Shown one piece after another: positions 13,082 to 23,606 of a DNA stretch of 23,606 nt; the stretch's first letter is position 1, and every line of letters begins with the position of its first letter. This DNA comes from DATJIG01 sp035493495. Its GTDB lineage: Bacteria; Pseudomonadota; Alphaproteobacteria; SMXQ01. The notes under the pieces were generated by a model that saw only the letters and a list, made by a program, of their open reading frames with translations, had not been told where the DNA came from and ran no database searches. The stretch lies in contig DATJIG010000018.1 of NCBI GenBank assembly GCA_035493495.1, positions 1 through 23,606 on the forward strand, read 5' to 3'. Position numbers and translations under genes: made by a program.

Positions 13082-13585
13082 ATGTCTCAACGCGTCAAGC
13101 TCGACCGCATCGATCGGCGCATCCTCGCCGACCTGCAGGAGCACGGGCGCATGACGAATGTGGAGCTGGCGCGCCGTGCGGGGATCTCGGCGCCGCCGTG
13201 CCTGCGCCGTGTCCGCGCGCTGGAAACCGCTGGGTATATCCGCGGCTATCACGCCGAACTCGATTCGCGTCAGCTCGGGTACACCGAGCTGTTCTTCGCC
13301 CTCGTCGGCCTCGATTCGCAGAACCAGGAAGTGCTCAGTGCGTTCGAGCAGAAGATGGCCGACTGGCCGGAGATCCGCGAATGCCAGATGATTCGCGGCG
13401 GCGGCGACTTCCTGCTCAAGGTGGTGGCGAAGGACAAGGAGCACCGCGACGCGCTGACGATGGCGATCACCGCCGCGCCGCACGTGAGCCGCGTCACCAC
13501 GTTCGAGACGATCCGCACGTCGAAGAACGAGCCGGGCGTGCCGGTCGCCGTGGACGAGCCCGGCGAGCCCACCTCCGCCGAATAA
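13082..13585 (+). CDS. Lrp/AsnC-family transcriptional regulator
   Basis: This 167-residue regulator has an N-terminal helix-turn-helix (KLDRIDRRILADLQEHGRMT, then NVELARRAGISAPPCLRRVR and LETAGYIRGY, residues 6-60). The RAM ligand-sensing and oligomerisation domain follows (ELFFALVGLDSQ, IRECQMIRGGGDFLLKVVAKD, HVSRVTTFETIRTSKNEPGV PV, with the conserved glycines G-G-G-D-F-L-L). Such proteins sense amino acids and act as octamers. The last 10 residues (DEPGEPTSAE) are an unconserved acidic tail. A GGGAGGT site precedes ATG 13082. It diverges from trxB; the arrangement lrp-trxB-lsrB is reported in Sinorhizobium (lrp3 next to lsrB), which suggests joint control of redox genes. Confidence 0.93.
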   Translation: MSQRVKLDRIDRRILADLQEHGRMTNVELARRAGISAPPCLRRVRALETAGYIRGYHAELDSRQLGYTELFFALVGLDSQNQEVLSAFEQKMADWPEIRECQMIRGGGDFLLKVVAKDKEHRDALTMAITAAPHVSRVTTFETIRTSKNEPGVPVAVDEPGEPTSAE

Positions 13586-13598
13586 TGGCAACCGGCGG

Positions 13599-14033
13599 TC
13601 AGAACAGGCCGAGCGCGAGTCGCAGCACGCCGCCCGCGCCGCCCGCCAGCTCCAGCCACAGGGTGTTGACCTTGAATCGCAGCAGCGCGATCAGCGCCGC
13701 AATGGCGAGTGCCAGCGACCATAGATCGACGGTGTGCCCCCGTGCCGGCGGGAACAGAACCGCGAGGCCGCCTTTGAGGCCATGCTGGCGCAGGCCGATG
13801 TAGATCGCGAGCTGAGTCGCCTCGGGGCCGGGCAGGAGGTTCGCGAAGTTGAGTCCGGCGAGAAACGTCTTCTCGTCTACCTACTTGCGACGATCGAGCA
13901 ACTCGTGGCTCATCATCGCGATCTGGCCCGCCGGACCGCCAAAGTTGATGAAGCCGAGCTTCAGCCAGTAGAACAGCGCGGCGCCGAACGGCGGCGGCGT
14001 CGATTGCGATGCGGAGGGAGTGTTCGGCGCCAC
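13599..14033 (-). pseudogene. chrA: Chromate transporter (ChrA/CHR family) pseudogene
   Basis: On the minus strand from a GTG at 14033 the frame reads APNTPSASQST, then FGAALFYWLKLGFINFGGPA and GQIAMMSHELLDRRK. It meets a TAG (13883-13881) and continues VDEKTFLAGLNFANLLPGPE, ATQLAIYIGLRQHGLKGGLA. The FGGPAGQIAMMxxEL and LLPGPEATQLAIYIG motifs are diagnostic of the first half of CHR transporters. The reading then jumps to HTVDLWSLALAIAALIALLR with FKVNTLWLELAGG, which fits the last membrane segments, and stops at 13599. The 145-codon span is far below the roughly 400-450 residues of intact ChrA: about two thirds was removed by a deletion that kept the frame. The stop replaces the usual aromatic residue in RRxVxEK/R. 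It lies 31 bp downstream of greA. Suppression is unlikely given the deletion. Confidence 0.85.
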
Positions 14034-14064
14034 GGAGACCTATCCGATCGCGCGGCGCCGGCGG

Positions 14065-14544
14065 CTATCTGAAGCGAACCTTCAGGATCTCGTATGCCTT
14101 GGGGCCGGCGGGTGCCGCCACCTCGACGTTCTCGCCCTCGGACTTGCCGATGAGAGCGCGCGCGAGCGGCGACGACACCGAGATCAGGCCCTTCTCGAGG
14201 TCGGCCTCGTCGACGCCGACGATCTGGTAAGTCGACTCCTGGTCGGTATCTTCGTCGACCATCGTCACGATCGCGCCGAAGCGCACGGTGTCGCCCGACA
14301 GCTTCGACACATCGATGACCTCGGCGCGCGACAGCTTGTCCTCGATCTCGGCGAGACGTCCTTCGATGAAGCTCTGCTTCTCGCGCGCGGCGTGGTACTC
14401 GGCGTTCTCCGAAAGATCGCCGTGACCGCGCGCCTCGGCGATCGCCTTGATGATCGCCGGCCGCTCGATGCTCTTCAGTCGCTTCATCTCGTCCGCGAGC
14501 CGGTCGTACCCGGCCAGCGTCATCGGTATCTTTTCCGTCGCCAT
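14065..14544 (-). CDS. greA: Transcript cleavage factor GreA
   Basis: GreA rescues backtracked RNA polymerase by inserting its coiled coil into the secondary channel and stimulating transcript cleavage. The 159-residue product is family length. The coiled coil covers roughly residues 8-75 (MTLAGYDRLADEMKRLKSIE, then RGHGDLSENAEYHAAREKQS, whose tip acids D-x-x-E act on the catalytic magnesium). The C-terminal FKBP-like domain contains VRFGAIVTMVDED, YQIVGVDEAD, ISVSSPLARALIGKSEGE and the final PAGPKAYEILKV. ATG 14544 is preferred to upstream in-frame starts because MATEKIPMT matches GreA and a GAGGTT site lies 8-9 bp before it. It follows carB with hairpins between, so it may have its own promoter within 14545-14677. 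Confidence 0.97.
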   Translation of the reverse strand: MATEKIPMTLAGYDRLADEMKRLKSIERPAIIKAIAEARGHGDLSENAEYHAAREKQSFIEGRLAEIEDKLSRAEVIDVSKLSGDTVRFGAIVTMVDEDTDQESTYQIVGVDEADLEKGLISVSSPLARALIGKSEGENVEVAAPAGPKAYEILKVRFR

Positions 14545-14610
14545 CGGCTTCAACCTCGCGGAAATTCGGCGCTCCCCGCGCCGTGTCCCGTCGTCCGATT
14601 GTAAAGCAAA

Positions 14611-14632
14611 GCCCCGGCGCGAATGCCGGGGC
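14611..14632 (-). terminator. Probable terminator between carB and greA
   Basis: GCCCCGGC (14611-14618) and GCCGGGGC (14625-14632) form an 8-bp stem with a 6-nt loop. On the minus strand TTTGCTTTAC follows, a discontinuous T-run. A second small hairpin, CGGGGC/GCCCCG (14654-14669), precedes it 9 bp after the carB stop. Confidence 0.55.
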
Positions 14633-14677
14633 AGCCCGCTAGGGGTATGAAGGCGGGGCCTAAGCCCCGTCACCCGA

Positions 14678-17941
<3,264 letters not shown>

Positions 17942-17945
17942 TCGC

Positions 17946-19163
17946 CTACTTCTTGTCTTTTTCCATCAGGCGCACGAAGCGCTCGAACAGGTATTGGCTG
18001 TCCTCGGGACCGGGCGACGCCTCGGGATGGTACTGCACCGAGAACACCGGCTTGCCCTTGACCTCGAGGCCCTCCACGCCGCCGTCGAACAGCGAGCGGT
18101 GGGTGACGACGACGTTCTTCGGCAGCGACTCCTCGACCACCTCGAAGCCGTGGTTCTGGCTGGTGATCTCCACCTTGCCGGTGCCGAGATCCTTCACCGG
18201 ATGGTTCGCGCCGCGGTGGCCGTTGTCCATCTTCTTCGTGGCGCCGCCGAGGGCGAGCGCCAGCATCTGGTGGCCGAGGCAGATGCCGAACAGCGGCTTG
18301 CCCGACTCGACCAGCTTCTTGATCGTCGGCACGGCGTAGGTGCCGGTGGCCGCTGGATCGCCCGGGCCGTTCGACAGAAACACTCCGTCGGGCTTGCGGG
18401 CGAGCACTTCCTCGGCGGTGGCGGTCGCCGGCAGCACGGTGACCGCGCAGCCCTGGTCGGCGAGCGAGCGCAGGATGTTGCGCTTGGCGCCGAAGTCGAG
18501 CGCGACGACGTGGAATTTCGGCTTGTGGAGCTGGCCGTAGCCTTTCGGGAACTGCCAGCGGGTCTCGTCCCAAGTGTAGCTCTGGCGGCACGAAACGTCC
18601 TTGGCGAGGTCCATGCCTTCGAGGCCGGGCCACGCCTGGGCTTCCGCCATCAGCGTGACCGCGTCGAGCTTGTCCTTGGCCGCCGCGTGCGAGATCGCAC
18701 CGTTCGGCGCACCGAGGTCGCGAATGCGGCGCGTGAGCGCGCGGGTGTCGACGCCGGCGATGCCGATCAGGCCCTTGGACTTGAGCCAGGCGTCGAGGTG
18801 GGCGCGGGCGCGCCAGTTCGACGGCTCGGTGATGTCGGCGCGCAGCACGAGTCCGAGCGCCGCCGGGTTCAGCGTCTCGACGTCCTCGTCGTTGGCGCCG
18901 ACGTTGCCGATGTGCGGGAACGTGAAGGTGATGATCTGGCCGGCGTAGGACGGATCCGACAGGACCTCCTGATAGCCGGTCATCGCGGTGTTGAAGCACA
19001 CTTCGCCGACGCGCGTGCCGGTCGCGCCGAGGCCGGTGCCCCAGAACGTGGTTCCGTCCGCGAGCACCAGTGCTGCGGTGGCGCCCGCAGGGCGCGCGTG
19101 CGAAGGATTCCCTCCCGGCGCCTGGGCAGGCGTCGGACGGGCAGAGCGGGGAGCATTCGGCAT
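17946..19163 (-). CDS. carA: Carbamoyl-phosphate synthase small (glutaminase) subunit
   Basis: CarA hydrolyses glutamine and channels ammonia to CarB. The product has 405 residues. Its N-terminal CPSase domain runs from about residue 30 (ALVLADGTTFWGTGLG, FNTAMTGYQEVLSDPSYAGQ). The class I glutamine amidotransferase domain starts near 215 and contains the nucleophile Cys295 in FGICLGHQM and the His-Glu pair in VQYHPEASPGPEDS. The first 27 residues are Pro/Ala-rich and unlike most CarA proteins, so the real start could lie a little further in, but ATG 19163 is the only Met before the conserved domain and has GAGG upstream. It is first in the carAB operon and divergent from yqeY over 190 bp, with a candidate promoter at 19215-19243. 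Confidence 0.97.
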   Translation of the reverse strand: MPNAPRSARPTPAQAPGGNPSHARPAGATAALVLADGTTFWGTGLGATGTRVGEVCFNTAMTGYQEVLSDPSYAGQIITFTFPHIGNVGANDEDVETLNPAALGLVLRADITEPSNWRARAHLDAWLKSKGLIGIAGVDTRALTRRIRDLGAPNGAISHAAAKDKLDAVTLMAEAQAWPGLEGMDLAKDVSCRQSYTWDETRWQFPKGYGQLHKPKFHVVALDFGAKRNILRSLADQGCAVTVLPATATAEEVLARKPDGVFLSNGPGDPAATGTYAVPTIKKLVESGKPLFGICLGHQMLALALGGATKKMDNGHRGANHPVKDLGTGKVEITSQNHGFEVVEESLPKNVVVTHRSLFDGGVEGLEVKGKPVFSVQYHPEASPGPEDSQYLFERFVRLMEKDKK

Positions 19164-19214
19164 GGGGGCCTCGCGGGCGCGGGGGCGCGGCGCCCAGCGC
19201 GAACAAACGGCCGC

Positions 19215-19243
19215 TACTTAAGCAATGGGCGTGCCGACGTCAA
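19215..19243 (-). promoter_or_regulatory. Candidate sigma-70 promoter of carAB
   Basis: On the minus strand TTGACG (plus 19243-19238) is a five-of-six -35 match. After a 17-nt spacer comes TAAGTA (19220-19215), a weak -10. The start site would be near 19208, giving a leader of about 45 nt. Confidence 0.45.
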
Positions 19244-19258
19244 GGCGATGTGTGCAAG

Positions 19259-19300
19259 AAACCCGCGAAAACACAGTGCTTTATGCAAAATTGCGGGTTT
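19259..19300. repeat. Inverted repeat in the carA/yqeY divergent region
   Basis: AAACCCGC (19259-19266) and GCGGGTTT (19293-19300) are perfect 8-bp arms around 26 nt of AT-richer DNA. The right arm touches the possible -35 box of yqeY, and the left arm lies about 16 bp upstream of the carA -35 box, so a bound dimer could affect both promoters. Confidence 0.5.
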
Positions 19301-19327
19301 GCTATGCGCGTCTGTTTCAGGTACTTT
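19299..19327 (+). promoter_or_regulatory. Possible promoter of yqeY-dnaG-rpoD
   Basis: TTGCTA (19299-19304), a 17-nt spacer and TACTTT (19322-19327) could serve as -35/-10 for the plus-strand macromolecular-synthesis genes. Match quality is modest. Confidence 0.3.
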
Positions 19328-19353
19328 GAGGACTTTCCCGGATCTTCGCCGCT

Positions 19354-19818
19354 ATGACCCTCCGCACCGATCTTTCCGACGCGCTGAAAAACGCCATGCG
19401 CTCGAAGGACGAGACGGGGGTTTCGACGCTGCGCATGATGCTCGCGGGCCTCAAGGATCGCGACATCGCGGCTCGGACCAAGGGCACGGGCGAGCCGATC
19501 CCGGACGGCGAGATCCTCGATCTGCTGCAGAAAATGGTGAAGCAGCGGCAGGAATCGATCGAGATGTACAAGAAGGGCAACCGCGCCGACCTCGTCGCCA
19601 AGGAAGAGGCGGAGATCGCGGTGATCGAGCGCTTCCTGCCGAAGCAGCTCAGCGACGCCGAGATGGAGCAGGCGATCGGCCAGACGGTGGCCCGCACCGG
19701 CGCCACGTCGATCCGCGACATGGGCAAGGTGATCGCCGCGCTACGCGAGGAGTACGCCGGGCGGATGGACTTTGCGCGTGCAAGCCAGTTGGTGAAGGCG
19801 CGCCTCACCGCCGCCTGA
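19354..19818 (+). CDS. GatB/YqeY domain-containing protein
   Basis: This 154-residue protein of the YqeY family resembles the C-terminal tRNA-binding tail domain of the amidotransferase subunit GatB. Conserved segments are LKNAMRSKDETGVSTLRMMLAGLK, LLQKMVKQRQESIEMYKKGNRADL and EEAEIAVIERFLPKQLSDAE; the C-terminal helical bundle follows (GATSIRDMGKVIAALREEYA). The exact function of free-standing YqeY is not known; a link to tRNA-dependent amidation is inferred from the domain only. It sits between carA and dnaG-rpoD, the normal alphaproteobacterial context. No strong Shine-Dalgarno precedes ATG 19354. The dnaG start lies 75 bp downstream. Confidence 0.93.
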   Translation: MTLRTDLSDALKNAMRSKDETGVSTLRMMLAGLKDRDIAARTKGTGEPIPDGEILDLLQKMVKQRQESIEMYKKGNRADLVAKEEAEIAVIERFLPKQLSDAEMEQAIGQTVARTGATSIRDMGKVIAALREEYAGRMDFARASQLVKARLTAA

Positions 19819-19893
19819 TTTGAAACAACCCCGCCGGGCGTCCTCACCCCGTTGTGGTGTGGCGCGGGCGCAAAATGATGAGGCCTCCGGGGC

Positions 19894-21822
19894 ATGGCGT
19901 TTACGCCGGCATTCCTCGACGAGCTGCGCGCCCGCTTCAATCTTTCCGAAATCGTCGGACGTCGTGTCCGCCTGATCCGGCGCGGCCGCGAGTACACGGG
20001 CCTGTGCCCGTTCCACCACGAGAAGACGCCGTCGTTCACGGTCAACGACGACAAGGGCTTTTATCACTGCTTCGGCTGCGGCGAGCACGGCGACGTCGTC
20101 GGCTTCGTCATGAAGACCGAGAACCTGACGTTCCCCGAGACGGTCGAGCGGCTGGCCGAGGAAGCCGGCATGCCGCTGCCGCGCCAGGCGCCCGAGGACC
20201 AGGCCCGCGCCAAGGTCGAGCTGTCGCTGTTCGCGGTCACCGAGGCGGCGGCGAAGTGGTTCGAGGAGCAGCTCAAGGCTCCAGCGGGGCGTATCGCCCG
20301 CGAGTATCTGACGCGGCGCGGCGTCGAACCGCGGGCGATTGCCAAGTTCCGCTTGGGCTTCGCGCCCGACTCGCGGGGCGGCCTCAAGGCGGCGCTGGCG
20401 GCGCAAGGGTTCCCGGAAAGCCTGATGATCACCGCCGGGCTGCTGGTGGTACCAGAGGACGGGCGCGGCGCCTATGACCGCTTCCGCGGCCGCGTCATGT
20501 TCCCGATCGAGGATGTGCGTGGCCGGGTCGTCGCGTTCGGCGGTCGCATCTTGGGCGACGGCGAGCCCAAGTACCTCAACTCCCCCGAAACCCCGCTGTT
20601 TCACAAGGGCCGTCTGCTGTATGCACAGCGCCACGCCCGCGAGCTGCTGAAGGCGCCCAAGGACCCCAAGGTGCCTGAGGCCCCGGAGCCGCAGTTGCTG
20701 GTCGTCGAAGGCTACATGGATGCGATCGCCGCCCTGTCGGTCGGCATCGCCGCGGTGGCGCCGCTCGGCACCGCGCTCGGCGAGGATCAGATCCAGCTTC
20801 TGTGGCGCATGGTTCCGGAGCCGGTCCTGTGCTTCGACGGCGACGCCGCCGGCATGCGCGCGGCTGCGCGCGCCGCCGATCGCGGCGTGCCGCTGGTGAA
20901 GCCTGGATTCAGCCTGTCGTTCGCCAACTTGCCGAAGGGCGAAGACCCCGACACGCTGGTGCGGCGCTCCGGTCGCGGCGCTCTCCAAGAAGTGATGAGC
21001 CGCGCGCGGCCGCTCGCCGACATGCTGTTCGAGGTCGCGACCACCGGCCGCCCGGTCGATACCCCGGAGCGCCGAGCGGCGGTCGAGAAGCTGCTCCGTG
21101 ACACCGCCGCCCGTGTCCAGGACGCAGTGGTGCGCGATCACTACGGGCGCTATTTCAAGCGCCGTCTGTGGGATGCGTTCGGCGATTATCAGTCACCGGT
21201 GGGGCTCCGGTTAGAGCGCGGAAATATCCGACGTTCGCCCGGCAACGCTGTCACTTCGCCATCGCGAGTGACAGCTCAGCTCGACCGCCTCGGCGGGGGT
21301 CCGCGCGGCAAGGCCGAAGCGCGTGAGCGCGTGCTGTTGTTAACGGTGCTTAACCATCCCGCGATCCTGCCCGACCTTGCCGAAGAATTATCATCGGCAA
21401 CGATCGATAGCCCGGAACTTGACGCCCTTCGGGCCGCTCTCCTAGATATCGGCGGCCACACTCCGGACCTTGATTCCACCGAGTTGCGACGCCATGTGAC
21501 CGACCGTGGCTTCGGTGCCACAGTAAGTCGTTTATTGGCCCGCGAAACTTTCGATCTGGAGGGGTTTGCGGGGCCAGGCGTTGCAGATGACGAAGCGCTC
21601 GCGGGATTCCGGCGGGTGCTGGCCTACCACCGACGGATCGGCCAGCTTCACGCGGACCTCGAGGCAATGCAGCAGGAACTTGCTCGGGAACTCGAACGGA
21701 ACTCTCCGGCGGCTGCCGAGATTTGGGCGCGTGTTCAAGCCTTGAAGCAGACGGTCAACAGTGAAGGCGAGCCCGAGGACGACGAGGAGATCCTGGGTCC
21801 CGTGAATGGGGATGGGGGGTAA
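19894..21822 (+). CDS. dnaG: DNA primase
   Basis: DnaG lays RNA primers at the replication fork, working with the DnaB helicase. The 642-residue product shows the CHC2 zinc ribbon (C38, H41, C59, C62 in LCPFHHEKTPSFTV and YHCFGCGEHGDVVGF), then the primase core (LTRRGVEPRAIAKFRLGFAPD, GRVMFPIEDVRGRVVAFGGR, GEPKYLNSPETPLFHKGRLL). The Toprim domain has catalytic E272 in VVEGYMDAIA and D315/D317 in FDGDAAGMRAA. The last roughly 180 residues are the variable helicase-interaction domain, here with a polar acidic end (EGEPEDDEEILGPVNGDGG). ATG 19894 gives the standard N-terminus MAFTPAFLDELRARFNLSEI. It is followed by rpoD after 132 bp, the classic macromolecular-synthesis pair without rpsU. Confidence 0.97.
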   Translation: MAFTPAFLDELRARFNLSEIVGRRVRLIRRGREYTGLCPFHHEKTPSFTVNDDKGFYHCFGCGEHGDVVGFVMKTENLTFPETVERLAEEAGMPLPRQAPEDQARAKVELSLFAVTEAAAKWFEEQLKAPAGRIAREYLTRRGVEPRAIAKFRLGFAPDSRGGLKAALAAQGFPESLMITAGLLVVPEDGRGAYDRFRGRVMFPIEDVRGRVVAFGGRILGDGEPKYLNSPETPLFHKGRLLYAQRHARELLKAPKDPKVPEAPEPQLLVVEGYMDAIAALSVGIAAVAPLGTALGEDQIQLLWRMVPEPVLCFDGDAAGMRAAARAADRGVPLVKPGFSLSFANLPKGEDPDTLVRRSGRGALQEVMSRARPLADMLFEVATTGRPVDTPERRAAVEKLLRDTAARVQDAVVRDHYGRYFKRRLWDAFGDYQSPVGLRLERGNIRRSPGNAVTSPSRVTAQLDRLGGGPRGKAEARERVLLLTVLNHPAILPDLAEELSSATIDSPELDALRAALLDIGGHTPDLDSTELRRHVTDRGFGATVSRLLARETFDLEGFAGPGVADDEALAGFRRVLAYHRRIGQLHADLEAMQQELARELERNSPAAAEIWARVQALKQTVNSEGEPEDDEEILGPVNGDGG

Positions 21823-21876
21823 TGACCGCCCGAGCAGTGGGGCGCGCACCGCGGTAGCGGCGGAGCGCGCGAAAGT

Positions 21877-21893
21877 GGTTCGCGGCGCGAACC
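21877..21893 (+). terminator. Hairpin between dnaG and rpoD
   Basis: GGTTCGC (21877-21883), loop GGC and GCGAACC (21887-21893) form a perfect 7-bp stem, followed by GAATTTC. It may reduce read-through from dnaG or serve as an RNA-processing site in the 132-bp spacer, as known between dnaG and rpoD in other proteobacteria. It is weak as a terminator. Confidence 0.4.
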
Positions 21894-21954
21894 GAATTTC
21901 AACCGGGGTCACGGCCCCCTCGGCGTGAGTTGGCCGGGACGAGTGGACGAGAAC

Positions 21955-23606
<1,652 letters not shown>

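Overview
The window is GC-rich bacterial DNA, most likely from an alphaproteobacterium. Three things point there: the block carA-carB / yqeY-dnaG-rpoD; the trio lrp - trxB - lysR(LsrB/VtlR type) with a structured small-RNA locus beside it; and an ICE-like (Irr-box-like) sequence ahead of a dps gene. The presence of an orphan tripartite tricarboxylate transporter (TTT) binding protein would fit Rhodospirillales, Reyranella-like or Hyphomicrobiales-like lineages, but genus cannot be read from the sequence. No insertion sequence, phage gene, CRISPR array, tRNA or rRNA was seen.

Layout. 1-1507 (-) is the N-terminal two thirds of uvrB, running off the left edge. A 313-bp divergent gap with two hairpins, one of them terminator-like, precedes aspC/aatA (1821-3023, +). 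A LysR regulator (3068-3967, -) is divergent from a small cupin gene (4112-4546, +). A repeat-rich spacer leads to an orphan TctC-type binding protein (4668-5720), a 56-residue rubredoxin (5735-5905), dps (6042-6515) with an ICE-like box upstream, and msrP (6696-7700) with a leader that can form two mutually exclusive hairpins. Next come the remains of a cephalosporin-hydroxylase-family gene (7818-8119) and, facing it, a three-gene minus-strand cluster (acyltransferase 3, SAM methyltransferase, GT2-like glycosyltransferase; 10555 down to 8116), probably surface-glycan modification.

The interval 10676-10856 holds what I think is the most interesting element: a strongly structured minus-strand small RNA with a TTCG-capped intrinsic terminator and three C-rich anti-Shine-Dalgarno motifs. 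It lies just downstream of a LysR gene that closely resembles LsrB/VtlR. In rhizobia and relatives the AbcR (alpha-r15) sRNAs lie next to this same regulator, so I call it an AbcR-like sRNA. Then follow trxB (-), a divergent Lrp/AsnC regulator (+), a chromate-transporter pseudogene (in-frame internal deletion plus one TAG), greA, carB, carA (all -), and, divergently, yqeY, dnaG and rpoD (+), the last truncated by the right edge.

How the parts work together: most genes are housekeeping (DNA repair, pyrimidine/arginine precursor synthesis, transcript cleavage, primase, primary sigma factor). A loose oxidative-stress and metal theme runs through the middle (rubredoxin, Dps, methionine-sulfoxide reductase, thioredoxin reductase with its LysR partner and sRNA). 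Two decayed genes mark former accessory functions: glycan/small-molecule modification and chromate export. I did not find a convincing wholly new multi-gene system; the novelty candidates are RNA-level and regulatory.
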